The notes: generated from the letters alone by a model not told the origin. Shown: positions 28,300 to 37,253, counted from the stretch's first letter. The stretch: 64,000 nucleotides of DNA from Psychroflexus montanilacus (GCF_020164535.1 NZ_JAIQZC010000003.1:124001-188000); one strand, 5' to 3'. Translations and numbers: made by a program.

Positions 28300-29712
28300 A
28301 TGCATAACTTCACGGCAACTTATACCGATTTATATCAAATCAACATGGCTCAGGTGTATTTTCAGCAAGGAAAACACAATGATACTGCCGTGTTTGATTA
28401 TTTCTTTAGAAAACTACCTTACAAAGGAGGTTATGCCATTTTCGCTGGTTTAGACACTTTACTTGAAATCTTGGAAGATTTCAAGTTTTCAAAAGAAGAC
28501 TTAGCCTTTCTAAAAGAGCAAGGTCTAGACGCCAAATTCATAGGCTACCTTGAAAACTTTAGGTTTAAAGGAAGCATCTTTAGCTCAGCTGAGGGCGATA
28601 TGGTGTTTCCATCACGTCCAGTATTGCAGGTGGAAGCTAACATGGTAGAAGCCCAGCTGGTGGAAACCATTTTACTCAACATCCTAAATTTTCAAACGCT
28701 TATTGCCACGAAGGCCAGCCGAATCAGGAAATCGGCTGGAGATCAACTCTTGATCGATTTTGGCATGCGTCGTGCCCAAAGCACTGGGGCTTATCATGCT
28801 TCCAGAGCAGCTTTTATTGGTGGTTTTGAAGCCACGAGCAACGTGGTGGCTGGCAAAGATTTTAATATTCCTATTTCAGGAACTATGGCTCATTCTTTCA
28901 TTCAAAGTTACGACGACGAGCTTACTGCCTTCCGCGATTTTGCCAAAAGTCATCCTGATAATACCATCTTACTCATCGATACCTACGACACGCTCAAAAG
29001 CGGCTTGCCCAATGCGATCACGGTGGGGAAGGAAATGAAATCCAGAGGAGAACAGCTTAAGGGCATTCGTTTAGATAGCGGGGATTTGTCTTACCTGGCC
29101 AAAAAATGTCGAAAAGCCTTGGATGAAGCAGGCTTAACCGATGTAAAGATTGCCGCTTCCAACCAGCTAGACGAGTACGTTATCCGTAGTTTGAAGGAAC
29201 AACAAGGACCAATTGATGTTTTTGGCGTGGGGACCAATCTGGTCATAGGAAGCCCAGACGCCGCTTTAGACGGGGTTTATAAACTCGCTTTTGCTGGCGG
29301 TAAACCTAGAATCAAGTTGTCAGAAAATCTAGCTAAACTCACCTTACCGCACAGGAAACAAGTCTACAGAATTCGAAATCATAAAGGAGAGTTGGCCGGA
29401 GCAGATGCGGTCACCCTTCGGGAGGAAACCGAAGTCACACACATGAATCATCCGTTTGATGTCTCAAAATCACTATCCTTTCAAAATTGCACCGCAGAAG
29501 CTTTGCTTCAACCCGTCATGGAAAACGGCAAACGTTTGCAGCCTCCAAAATCACTTGCTGATATCAAAACTTACTCCAGGAAACGCCTGGCAGAGTTTTC
29601 TGAAGAATTTCAACGTTTTGAGAATCCTCACCTCTATAAAATCGGGATTTCAGACCAGCTTCTGGAAGCCAGAGAACAATTGAGAACCCATTATAAAAAT
29701 AAAAACGCATGA
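28300..29712 (+). CDS. pncB: Nicotinate phosphoribosyltransferase
   Basis: This enzyme joins nicotinate to PRPP to make nicotinate mononucleotide in NAD salvage. The N-terminus FTATYTDLYQINMAQVYF is the family signature. The phosphorylated-histidine region GTMAHSFIQSY and the phosphate-binding IRLDSGDLSYLAKK segment are intact. An in-frame ATG lies at 28291, but a promoter box ends at 28282 and other predicted starts in this window lie 15-20 bases after their boxes, so I take 28300. The last four bases overlap pncA (ATGA), whose product supplies its substrate. Confidence 0.95.
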   Translation: MHNFTATYTDLYQINMAQVYFQQGKHNDTAVFDYFFRKLPYKGGYAIFAGLDTLLEILEDFKFSKEDLAFLKEQGLDAKFIGYLENFRFKGSIFSSAEGDMVFPSRPVLQVEANMVEAQLVETILLNILNFQTLIATKASRIRKSAGDQLLIDFGMRRAQSTGAYHASRAAFIGGFEATSNVVAGKDFNIPISGTMAHSFIQSYDDELTAFRDFAKSHPDNTILLIDTYDTLKSGLPNAITVGKEMKSRGEQLKGIRLDSGDLSYLAKKCRKALDEAGLTDVKIAASNQLDEYVIRSLKEQQGPIDVFGVGTNLVIGSPDAALDGVYKLAFAGGKPRIKLSENLAKLTLPHRKQVYRIRNHKGELAGADAVTLREETEVTHMNHPFDVSKSLSFQNCTAEALLQPVMENGKRLQPPKSLADIKTYSRKRLAEFSEEFQRFENPHLYKIGISDQLLEAREQLRTHYKNKNA

Positions 29713-30299
29713 AGACCCTATTGATAGTAGACGCTCAACTAGATTTTATGCCAGGCGGTAACCTGGAAGTTGCTCATGGCGATCAAATTGTTTCTCACAT
29801 CAATTTGATTCAGCCCCAATACGATATGGTTTTAGCTACTCAAGACTGGCATCCACAACACCACATGAGTTTTGCTTCCAATCATGAAAATTACAAGCCT
29901 TTCCAAGACAAAGATATCGACGGTTACAATCAAACCTTATGGCCAGATCACTGCGTTCAGGGTAGCAAGGGAACTGACTTTCACCCCAAAATGAACACCA
30001 ATTGCATCGAAGCTATTTTCAGAAAAGGTACCGACCCGAAGATCGATAGTTACAGTGCCTTTTACGACAATCACCATAAAAAATCCACAGGCTTGGCAGG
30101 CTACCTCAAAGAGAAAGGCTGCGAAACCATCGATATTTGTGGACTGGCAGGCGACATTTGCGTTTACTTTACCGTGAAAGACGCCCTAAAAGAAGGCTTT
30201 CAGGTCAGATTGATTGAAAATGCAACCAAGGCTTTAGACCAAGACAAGTTTAACCAACAGAAAGTAGAACTCAAAGCTGAAGGCGTAGAGTTTGTTTAA
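29709..30299 (+). CDS. pncA: Nicotinamidase
   Basis: This enzyme hydrolyses nicotinamide to nicotinate, feeding PncB. The catalytic triad of the isochorismatase fold is D8 (IVDAQLDF), K106 (FRKGTD) and C151 (GLAGDICV), and the metal site is in the QDWHPQHHMSF stretch. The 196-residue length is normal. The start overlaps pncB by four bases, so the two genes form a compact NAD-salvage operon. Confidence 0.95.
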   Translation: MKTLLIVDAQLDFMPGGNLEVAHGDQIVSHINLIQPQYDMVLATQDWHPQHHMSFASNHENYKPFQDKDIDGYNQTLWPDHCVQGSKGTDFHPKMNTNCIEAIFRKGTDPKIDSYSAFYDNHHKKSTGLAGYLKEKGCETIDICGLAGDICVYFTVKDALKEGFQVRLIENATKALDQDKFNQQKVELKAEGVEFV

Positions 30300-30388
30300 A
30301 TTTCTAAGCGATCTTCGCGTTTATTTTTGTGGTCTTTGCATGAAAAAGCAACATTCAGTTTAAAAATAGATTAAAAGACTGTTTTTTA

Positions 30389-30502
30389 TTGAATTTACCA
30401 CTGCTAACTTAAACGTTTAGCGACATCCAGCTTACAACTTCGCGTTCATCTCCACCAGCGTCCTGAGTGAAAAGTTTCAACTGAAGCCGGCGTGAAGTTG
30501 AG
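30389..30502. repeat. 110-bp interspersed repeat, copy A
   Basis: It shares with copies B (41628-41737) and C (45562-45672) an ordered set of blocks: ACTGC, GACAT, AGCTT, and a terminal CTGAAGyCGGC. Spacing between blocks is nearly the same in all three. No reading frame is conserved. Confidence 0.6.
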
Positions 30503-30552
30503 GTTTTAGGGTTAGGAATTGGTGTTTAGAATTTTTATAGTTGACCAGTCTT

Positions 30553-30580
30553 TGTTCTATTTTCTTTTCTCTTTCTTCTT
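30553..30580. repeat. 28-base pyrimidine-rich repeat, copy 1
   Basis: It matches 36572-36599 at 26 of 28 positions (differences at positions 6 and 23). Both copies lie next to 7-8 base microrepeats. Confidence 0.55.
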
Positions 30581-30601
30581 CTCAGTTCAAATTTTTATTT
30601 T

Positions 30602-30628
30602 CGACTCACGACTCACGACTCACGACTT
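30602..30628. repeat. Seven-base tandem microrepeat (CGACTCA)
   Basis: CGACTCA occurs three times exactly, then CGACTT. It lies directly at the 3' end of the helicase gene. Confidence 0.65.
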
Positions 30629-33088
30629 CTGCAGCTTCTTGATCATTTTTTTGATGCGATCGCTTAGCTTTTCAGACGACAGTTTTTCTCGCAACCGGTC
30701 GGTGATGATGGGAAAAGAAAATGGGGTTGGTTTCTCGCAAGCTTTCCAGACGATCTCCTGAGTGGCAATGCGTTCCAGGGCTTTTTGCAATCGGCCTTGT
30801 TCCAAAGAATGTTCAAAAGTTTCGGTAAAGGCCTGTTGGTACAAAGGATTATCTGGGTCAAAATCCTTAAAGACGTCAAAAATCAACTGTGAACTGGATT
30901 GCAGATGCTTGTTTTTGATTAATTTATTAGGGTAACCGGTAAAGACTAAGCCAGCGATCACGGCGATATCCCTAAATTTCCGCCTGGCCATTTCCGTAGC
31001 ATTTAAACTTTTGGATAAGTCATCTAGAAGATAATCTGCTGTAAACAAATCATTATCCAGGACAGCCTGCATATCGACGGGTTGGTCGGATAACAATTCA
31101 AAACCATAATCATTAAAGGCGAGCGAAAAGGAAATCGGTGATAACAAACTGATGCGGTAGGCTAGTAAACTTCCCATAGCCTCGTGCACAAACCGACCTT
31201 CAAATGGGTAAAAAATATGGTGATAGCCATCCCGGGTTTTAAAGGTTTCAATCAAAAACTGATGAGGTCTGGGTACGATAGATTCCAGCTTTTGGCGTTC
31301 GAAAATGGGTTCAAGCGCTTTTAATTCCGGACTTTTATCTTCTGCGTCCTGGTTGTAGAGTTCCTCCCGCAGCAATTCACTCATTTGAGAGGTTAAGGTC
31401 AGTCGGCCGCCCATCCAGCTGGGAACTTTAGAAGTTTTGGACTTCGATTTTCTCACCAAGACCTGCATTTGCTTGATGCGGACCAATTCTAAATTCCGAC
31501 CTGCAAACGTAAACACATCGCCTGGTTTCAATTTGGAAATAAACCATTCCTCAATCGATCCGATGAATCCACCCGTCATATATTTCACAGTGAGGACAGC
31601 ATCACTTACTATGGTGCCAATTTGCAAACGATGCCGCATGGCAATGCCTTTACGGTTGACTTTAAACAAACCATCTTCTTCAATTTCGACTTTACGGTAT
31701 TCATCATAAGTCTTTAGCGCTTCGCCACCTTTGGTGATAAAGTTCAAAGCCCAGCTCCACTGCTCTTCCGTAAGTGTTTGGAAACAAAAGGTGGATTGAA
31801 TTTCAGGAAAAATGTCTTCAGGATAAAATCCGTCAGACACAGCCAAAGTGGTTAAGTATTGCACCAGCACATCAAAACTGTTGAGGTAAGGCAGGCGGTC
31901 TTCTACGGTTTTGCTTTCCACAGCTTTTTGCAAAGCGGAAGCTTCAATCAATTCGATAGCATGGGTGGGCAAAAAGTAAATCACACTAGTTTTTCCGGGC
32001 TGGTGACCACTTCTTCCCGCCCGCTGTAAAAAGCGAGCAACGCCCTTTGGTCCGCCAATTTGTATGATGGTTTCTACCGGCGCAAAGTCAACGCCCAAAT
32101 CTAAGCTTGAGGTGCATACTACGGCTTTTAAGCTTTCATTTCGGATGGCGCTTTCTACCCACAGCCGGGTTTCTTTGTTGATGCTCCCGTGATGCATGGC
32201 CAGTTCTCCGGCAAATTCGGGATGCTTTTCTAAAATCTTTTGAAACCAAATTTCACACTGAGACCTTGTATTGGTAAACAATAAAGTCGTTTTTGAAGCT
32301 TTGATGATGGGAATGACTTCTTCCAGCAAGTGCAGTCCCAGATGTCCTCGCCAGGGGAACTTTTCCATAGTTTCCGGGATAATGCTCTGGACGTGTATGT
32401 TTTTCTCAAGATCTGCTTTGATCAAAGTAGAATTAGCTAATATGTTAGGATCAACTCCAAGAAGCACCTCTCGGGCCTGTTCCAAATTACCGATCGTGGC
32501 AGAAATCCCCCAAATTCTTAAGTTGGGATTGATGGTTTTAAATCGGGATAAAGCCAATTCCATTTGTACACCACGCTTGGTGCCAAGCAATTCATGCCAT
32601 TCATCTACCACAATAGCCTGACAGTCTTTAAAGGTTTTAGGATAGTCTTTGGAGGCTAGCAAAAGCTGAAGACTTTCAGGAGTGGTGACCAAAAGATCTG
32701 GCATTTTTCGTTTTTGCCTGGCGCGTTCCTTTTGGGGAGTATCGCCGGTTCGGATACCAATAGTCATGTCTAAGTCCAGATCATCGATAAGCTGTTGTGC
32801 GGCTTGTTGTATTTCAATAGAAAGCGCGCGAAGTGGTGTGATCCAAACCGCCTTCAGGCTAGAGGTTTTTCGCTTTTGTTCAGCCTTTAATTTTAAGATG
32901 TCAAGAAAGATAGGCACCCAAAGGGCGTATGTTTTCCCGCTACCTGTCGGCGCATTCAGTAAGCCATTTTTGCCTTCAGCGTAGGCCTGCCAGGTTTCCG
33001 TTTGAAACTCAAAAGGTGTCCAGTTTTTGGAAGCAAACCAATTGGTGAAAAAAGAAATATCTGGGGACTTCGGCATACTTACAAACAT
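30620..33088 (-). CDS. Ligase-associated DEXH-box helicase (Lhr-core type)
   Basis: The 822-residue protein is a superfamily 2 DNA helicase of the Lhr family. It has Walker A APTGSGKT (K52), the DEWH box at 162-165, motif III SATIG, LDLGVDFAPVE and motif VI QRAGRSGHQPG. Length corresponds to the Lhr core without the very long C-terminus of mycobacterial Lhr. In many genomes this type sits beside an ATP-dependent DNA ligase and a metallophosphoesterase for DNA repair; none of these is next to it here. ATGs at 33088 and 33076 are both possible. A TATGTTTG box on the minus strand overlaps the first (33082-33089), which favours the second. Confidence 0.92.
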   Translation of the reverse strand: MFVSMPKSPDISFFTNWFASKNWTPFEFQTETWQAYAEGKNGLLNAPTGSGKTYALWVPIFLDILKLKAEQKRKTSSLKAVWITPLRALSIEIQQAAQQLIDDLDLDMTIGIRTGDTPQKERARQKRKMPDLLVTTPESLQLLLASKDYPKTFKDCQAIVVDEWHELLGTKRGVQMELALSRFKTINPNLRIWGISATIGNLEQAREVLLGVDPNILANSTLIKADLEKNIHVQSIIPETMEKFPWRGHLGLHLLEEVIPIIKASKTTLLFTNTRSQCEIWFQKILEKHPEFAGELAMHHGSINKETRLWVESAIRNESLKAVVCTSSLDLGVDFAPVETIIQIGGPKGVARFLQRAGRSGHQPGKTSVIYFLPTHAIELIEASALQKAVESKTVEDRLPYLNSFDVLVQYLTTLAVSDGFYPEDIFPEIQSTFCFQTLTEEQWSWALNFITKGGEALKTYDEYRKVEIEEDGLFKVNRKGIAMRHRLQIGTIVSDAVLTVKYMTGGFIGSIEEWFISKLKPGDVFTFAGRNLELVRIKQMQVLVRKSKSKTSKVPSWMGGRLTLTSQMSELLREELYNQDAEDKSPELKALEPIFERQKLESIVPRPHQFLIETFKTRDGYHHIFYPFEGRFVHEAMGSLLAYRISLLSPISFSLAFNDYGFELLSDQPVDMQAVLDNDLFTADYLLDDLSKSLNATEMARRKFRDIAVIAGLVFTGYPNKLIKNKHLQSSSQLIFDVFKDFDPDNPLYQQAFTETFEHSLEQGRLQKALERIATQEIVWKACEKPTPFSFPIITDRLREKLSSEKLSDRIKKMIKKLQKS

Positions 33089-33245
33089 AAGTATATTTCG
33101 CCATCAACTCTATGTCTGTGTCTTTATCAAAAGAAATTTTTAACCATAAATAGGGTTTAACTGGATATCTTTTAAAAGTAAATTTCAGTTGAAAATGGTT
33201 TTAGAAATTAAATTAACTTTACACCCAATTTCTAGCTTAACTCAT

Positions 33246-33725
33246 ATGAAATATTGTTTTCTTTTTTTAGCCTTTATTACGATACAGACCAGTTTTGGAC
33301 AGGATTATCCCAAAAGCTTACCAGATTTTGATGTTTTGACTTTAGATGGGGATAAATTCAGCAAAGAGCAAGTTCAGAAGGAGTCCTACACCTACTTTAT
33401 TTATTTCAGTCCAACTTGTGGTCATTGTCAGGACGCTTTTAAATTCTTGAACCTTAAAGCAGATCAGATTAAAACTGCAGATGTACAAATCTATCCGGTG
33501 TCTTCCAATACTGAAGGCGAAACCACCAAGTTTTTTAATACTTATGCGTCAAAAATTCAGAATTTTGATAATATTCATATTCTGAGAGATATCGATTTCA
33601 AATTTGCTGAAACCTTTGATGTAGCGTCCTTCCCTACCTCATATTTATATGACCAGGACAATAATTTGGTAAAAGTTTTTGAAGGAGCTTCAGAAGTTCT
33701 TTTATTCTTAAAGGAGTTGGAGTAG
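33246..33725 (+). CDS. Thioredoxin-like secreted redox protein (TlpA/AhpC-TSA type)
   Basis: The 159-residue protein has a signal peptide (about 1-18, ending TSFGQ) and a thioredoxin fold with the redox motif TCGHC (C58, C61) followed by the cis-proline region ASFPTSYLYD. It should act in the periplasm in thiol reduction or cytochrome maturation. I chose the ATG at 33246 rather than an upstream in-frame TTG at 33189, because only the ATG gives a normal signal peptide. It precedes hemH by 134 bases. Confidence 0.88.
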   Translation: MKYCFLFLAFITIQTSFGQDYPKSLPDFDVLTLDGDKFSKEQVQKESYTYFIYFSPTCGHCQDAFKFLNLKADQIKTADVQIYPVSSNTEGETTKFFNTYASKIQNFDNIHILRDIDFKFAETFDVASFPTSYLYDQDNNLVKVFEGASEVLLFLKELE

Positions 33726-33813
33726 AGTAAATCAACCGAACATCTTCCAGGAGAATGGGTTTTTAATAATCCTTTTCACTAGACCTATCATAACATTCTA
33801 TCAAAATTGGCTT

Positions 33814-33840
33814 TTGTTAAAATAGAGTGCTTTAATTTTG
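33814..33840 (+). promoter_or_regulatory. Candidate promoter for hemH
   Basis: The -7 box TAATTTTG (33833-33840) is a full match, with a TTG 16 bases upstream and another at 23. It ends 19 bases before the hemH ATG. Confidence 0.55.
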
Positions 33841-33859
33841 AAGCTTATTACAAATTGTT

Positions 33860-34897
33860 ATGAAAGGAGTATTATTAGTTAACTTAGGTTCGCCAAAATC
33901 TACAGACCCCAAGGACGTGAAAACGTATCTGGGGGAATTTTTGATGGATGAACGTGTCATAGATTTACCAAAATTTTTCAGGACCATTCTAGTGAAAGGC
34001 ATTGTGTTGAACACCAGGCCCAAAAAATCTGCCGAAGCCTATTCCAAAATATGGTGGAAGGAGGGTTCGCCACTTATAGTATTGTCGGAGCGCCTTCAGG
34101 CCGGAATTGATGAACAAACCAGCGTGCCTATTTCTTTGGCGATGCGTTACGGTCAACCCACTATAAAGTCTGGTTTGCAGGAACTGCATGACCAGGGAGT
34201 AGATGAAGTTTTGCTGGTACCACTTTACCCTCAATTTGCTATGGCAACAACTGAAACTATTTTAGTCTTGGCAGAGGAATTGAGACGTGAACATTTTCCA
34301 GAAATGTCCTTTACCACCTTACCACCGTTTTACAATCACCCTGATTATGTGACGGTTCTATCGAGAAGCATCGGAGAAAAATTAGATGAATTCGATTACG
34401 ATCACTTGTTGTTTAGCTACCATGGCGTTCCCGAACGTCACATTAGAAAAAGTGATATTACAAACTCACATTGTAAAATTGATGGCTCGTGTTGTCAAAC
34501 CCCTTCCAAGGCGCATCAGTTTTGTTACAGGCACCAGTGTTTTGAAACAACGCGAGGTGTTGCCAAAACTTTAGGTCTTAAGGAAGGAACTTATAGTACA
34601 TCGTTTCAATCGCGTTTAGGATTTGACCCCTGGTTGAAGCCCTACACAGACAGGACAGTTGAGAAATTAGGTCTGGAAGGCACCAAGAAATTGGCAGTGG
34701 TTTCGCCTGCTTTTGTTTCAGATTGCCTTGAGACTTTAGAGGAAATTAATATGGAAGCCAGGGAAATTTTTGAGGAATCTGGTGGAGATGATTTTATGTT
34801 TATTCCGTGTTTAAACGATAGAGAAGACTGGATTAAAACCATGAGTCGCTGGATAGATGAGTGGGCGCATCAAAATGGAAAAGCTAAGGTATCGTAA
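33860..34897 (+). CDS. hemH: Ferrochelatase
   Basis: This enzyme inserts ferrous iron into protoporphyrin IX, the last step of heme synthesis. The 345-residue protein starts with KGVLLVNLGSPKS, carries the active-site FSYHGVPERHIRKSD motif and ends in a normal domain with FVSDCLETLEEI. A cysteine-rich insert (DGSCCQTPSKAHQFCYRHQC) lies after the active-site histidine, a region where some ferrochelatases differ. The MATE gene begins at the very next base, so the two are co-transcribed. Confidence 0.96.
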   Translation: MKGVLLVNLGSPKSTDPKDVKTYLGEFLMDERVIDLPKFFRTILVKGIVLNTRPKKSAEAYSKIWWKEGSPLIVLSERLQAGIDEQTSVPISLAMRYGQPTIKSGLQELHDQGVDEVLLVPLYPQFAMATTETILVLAEELRREHFPEMSFTTLPPFYNHPDYVTVLSRSIGEKLDEFDYDHLLFSYHGVPERHIRKSDITNSHCKIDGSCCQTPSKAHQFCYRHQCFETTRGVAKTLGLKEGTYSTSFQSRLGFDPWLKPYTDRTVEKLGLEGTKKLAVVSPAFVSDCLETLEEINMEAREIFEESGGDDFMFIPCLNDREDWIKTMSRWIDEWAHQNGKAKVS

Positions 34898-36268
34898 ATG
34901 TCCAAAGTCAATTCAGAGGAACTAGGAAATAAACCCATTGGTAAGCTACTGATTAAGCAGGCTGTGCCTGCTTCTATAGGAATTTTAGTCATGTCCATCA
35001 ATATTTTGGTGGACACTATTTTTGTAGGTAACTGGATAGGATCTATTGGGATTGCTGCGATTAATGTGGTGTTGCCAGTTTCTTTCTTTATTGCAGCTTT
35101 AGGAATGGCTATTGGCATAGGCGGGTCTTCAATTATTTCAAGGGCTTTAGGGGCAAATAATGATCATAAAGCCCTTAAGACCTTTGGAAATCAAATCACC
35201 ATCACGTTAATTGTTACTATCAGTATGGTCGTGATTGGTCTCACCTTTATCAACGAGCTTATTCCAGCTTTTGGGGGAAAAGGTGAAATATTTGATCCAG
35301 CCAAAATTTACTACCGTGTTGTCCTTTACGGTGTTCCTGTTTTGGCATTGGCCATGATGGGAAATACAGTGATTCGAGCAGAAGGCAAGCCTAAATTTGC
35401 TATGGTGGCTATGATTATTCCTTCGGTTGGGAATTTGATTATGGACTACGTTTTCATCAATGTGATGGATTATGGTATGCTCGGAGCAGCCTGGGCTACA
35501 ACGGGTTCCTACATCTTGTGTATGGGCTACATCCTATGGTTTTTCCTCTCAAAACATTCAGAATTAAAAATACGCTGGTCGGATTTCGGAATTGATTTCA
35601 AGATTTTAAAAGAAATCAGTGCGCTTGGTTTTGTAACCCTGTCCAGACAAGCTGTGGTAAGTGTAACCTATTTACTTCTCAATAATATTTTATTTGACCT
35701 TGGTGGAGAATCATCGGTGGCGACCTATGCCATTATTTCCCGGATGTTGATGTTTGCTTTATTTCCTGTGTTGGGGGTAACTCAAGGATTCTTGCCCATT
35801 GCTGGCTATAATTACGGTGCCGAGCAATACGGTAGAGTCAGAGAGAGTATCAACAAAGCCATAGGCTATGCCTCAGGAGTAGCCTTAATCGTATTTTCGC
35901 TCATTATGATTTTCCCTGAAACTATTGTCTCAGTGTTTACAGACGATAAACAAGTGATGGAAGATACGCCTGGTGCTATGCGATGGGTATTTGCTGCGGT
36001 TCCTATTATTGCTTTGCAACTCATCGGCTCAGCTTATTTTCAGGCCATAGGCAAAGCGGTTCCTGCTTTATTACTAACCCTTTCCAGACAGGGATTTGTT
36101 TTTATTCCTCTGATTTTGATTTTGCCCAATTATTACGGCGAACTCGGGGTCTGGATCTCCTTTCCGTTAGCTGATTTATTATCTACCATTATCACAGGCT
36201 ATTTTCTTAGGCGAGAGGTAAAATCGACCCTTATTGTAAAAGATGAAGCGCAAGTAGAAGCAACCTGA
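34898..36268 (+). CDS. MATE family efflux transporter
   Basis: A 456-residue inner-membrane exporter with about 12 membrane segments arranged as two homologous MatE halves (about 20-180 and 240-400). Such proteins export drugs or metabolites using a sodium or proton gradient. The start codon immediately follows the hemH stop with no gap, so translation may be coupled. A role in exporting porphyrin or heme precursors is conceivable but not shown by the sequence. Confidence 0.92.
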   Translation: MSKVNSEELGNKPIGKLLIKQAVPASIGILVMSINILVDTIFVGNWIGSIGIAAINVVLPVSFFIAALGMAIGIGGSSIISRALGANNDHKALKTFGNQITITLIVTISMVVIGLTFINELIPAFGGKGEIFDPAKIYYRVVLYGVPVLALAMMGNTVIRAEGKPKFAMVAMIIPSVGNLIMDYVFINVMDYGMLGAAWATTGSYILCMGYILWFFLSKHSELKIRWSDFGIDFKILKEISALGFVTLSRQAVVSVTYLLLNNILFDLGGESSVATYAIISRMLMFALFPVLGVTQGFLPIAGYNYGAEQYGRVRESINKAIGYASGVALIVFSLIMIFPETIVSVFTDDKQVMEDTPGAMRWVFAAVPIIALQLIGSAYFQAIGKAVPALLLTLSRQGFVFIPLILILPNYYGELGVWISFPLADLLSTIITGYFLRREVKSTLIVKDEAQVEAT

Positions 36269-36309
36269 TGAGGTTTTCTCGGGGTTATGCTGTAAGAGGT
36301 AGGTAATAG

Positions 36310-36421
36310 GAAAATGAGTTTCCCTAAATAATAGATTTGAAATAAAAGATTTGAATTTTGAAATTTTGTCTTCGGTGTTGAATATTCAGTATTGGAGTCC
36401 TTGAGTTGGTGAGTTTTTGAG
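36310..36421. repeat. Direct repeat unit 1
   Basis: Shares with 36461-36556 a run of nearly identical sequence that begins near TCCCTAAATA and ends GAGTCCTT-GAGTTGGT-GAGTTTTT-GAG. Unit 1 has an extra 16 bases after TCCCTAAATA. Confidence 0.75.
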
Positions 36422-36460
36422 TAAAAAAAGAATTTAGGGAGTAGGTTTTAGGTGTTAGTA

Positions 36461-36556
36461 GAAATGAGCTTCCCTAAATAAAAATTTGAATTTTGAAATT
36501 CTGTCTTCGGTGTTGAATATTTAGTATTGGAGTCCTTGAGTTGGTGAGTTTTTGAG
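36461..36556. repeat. Direct repeat unit 2
   Basis: Second copy of the unit at 36310-36421. Its last 70 bases differ from unit 1 at only about two positions, indicating a fairly recent duplication. Confidence 0.75.
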
Positions 36557-36571
36557 GAAATGAAGAATCTA

Positions 36572-36599
36572 TGTTCCATTTTCTTTTCTCTTTGTTCTT
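36572..36599. repeat. 28-base pyrimidine-rich repeat, copy 2
   Basis: Matches 30553-30580 at 26 of 28 positions. Confidence 0.55.
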
Positions 36600-36672
36600 T
36601 TTCCTGAAAGTCTCAATTGATTTTCCAGAGCGAGTGAGCCAGTGAACTATCCATAAATCTCTCTGTAATGCT

Positions 36673-36680
36673 TATCTTTG
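36673..36680 (+). promoter_or_regulatory. Candidate -7 box for hemJ
   Basis: TATCTTTG fits TAnnTTTG, 27 bases before the GTG start of hemJ. No clear -33 element. Confidence 0.5.
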
Positions 36681-36707
36681 AGTTAACAATTAGAATCGTT
36701 TTCAACT

Positions 36708-37253
36708 GTGGACTATAATTACATCAAATCGCTTCATCTTATTTTTGTGATTACCTGGTTTGCAGGACTATTTTATATTCCAAGGCTTTTTATTTACCAT
36801 ATCGAAGCTCGTCAAAAATCTCAACCTGAAGCGGACATTTTAAGCGAACAGCTAAAAATCATGGCCAAACGCTTGTGGTACATCATCACTTGGCCGTCAG
36901 CCATTCTGGCTACGATTTTTGCGATTTGGCTTCTGATTTTGGTTCCGGGTTGGTTAGAGCAAAGCTGGATGCATGTCAAACTAGCTTTTGTCGCTTTGCT
37001 TTTCGCCTACCACATTAAAAACCATTTTATCTTTAAGCAATTCCAAACCGATGACATCCGTTGGACTTCCAACGGGATGCGTCTTTGGAACGAAGGTGCC
37101 ACGCTCATTTTATTTGCTATTGTTTTTTTGGTAATTTTAAAAAGTGCTATCAACTGGATTTGGGGGCTAGTAGGCCTTATTGGGCTTGGTGTAGTATTAA
37201 TGCTAGGCATCAAGTTGTACAAACGCCTTAGAAACCGCAAAACTTCTTCATAA
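36708..37253 (+). CDS. hemJ: HemJ-type protoporphyrinogen IX oxidase (CopD family)
   Basis: The 181-residue membrane protein has four to five hydrophobic segments and the N-terminal KSLHLIFVITWFAGLFYIPRLFIYH motif with the conserved His residues of HemJ. It oxidises protoporphyrinogen IX to protoporphyrin IX, giving the substrate of HemH encoded upstream. The start is GTG; no ATG gives this N-terminus. Its stop overlaps the following kinase ATG by one base (TAATG). Confidence 0.85.
   Translation: MDYNYIKSLHLIFVITWFAGLFYIPRLFIYHIEARQKSQPEADILSEQLKIMAKRLWYIITWPSAILATIFAIWLLILVPGWLEQSWMHVKLAFVALLFAYHIKNHFIFKQFQTDDIRWTSNGMRLWNEGATLILFAIVFLVILKSAINWIWGLVGLIGLGVVLMLGIKLYKRLRNRKTSS

Larger units (their letters stand above)
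30300..30619. other. Gene-free stretch with diverged repeats
   Basis: These 320 bases between convergent pncA and the helicase gene hold no credible gene. They contain copy A of a 110-bp repeat (30389-30502), a TTGACCAG octamer (30541), a 28-base pyrimidine-rich block (30553-30580) found again at 36572-36599, and a heptamer tandem repeat (30602-30628). A short GCGA/TCGC hairpin with T residues follows pncA at about 30307-30327 and may be a weak terminator. Confidence 0.6.
36269..36707. other. Gene-free stretch with a direct repeat
   Basis: These 439 bases between the MATE gene and hemJ contain no credible gene. They contain two imperfect direct copies of a unit of about 100 bases (36310-36421 and 36461-36556), each ending in an 8-base periodic GAGT microrepeat; a 28-base block shared with 30553-30580; another octamer repeat at 36628-36643; and a -7 promoter box for hemJ. 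Confidence 0.65.

Noticed and set aside
30389-30502. CRISPR-like array formed by the three 110-bp repeats
   Set aside because: The copies are 4-11 kb apart, much diverged, and no cas gene is present.
32271-32984. Plus-strand frames of 100-116 codons inside the helicase gene
   Set aside because: They are opposite the conserved helicase motifs and have no promoter or similarity that I recognise.
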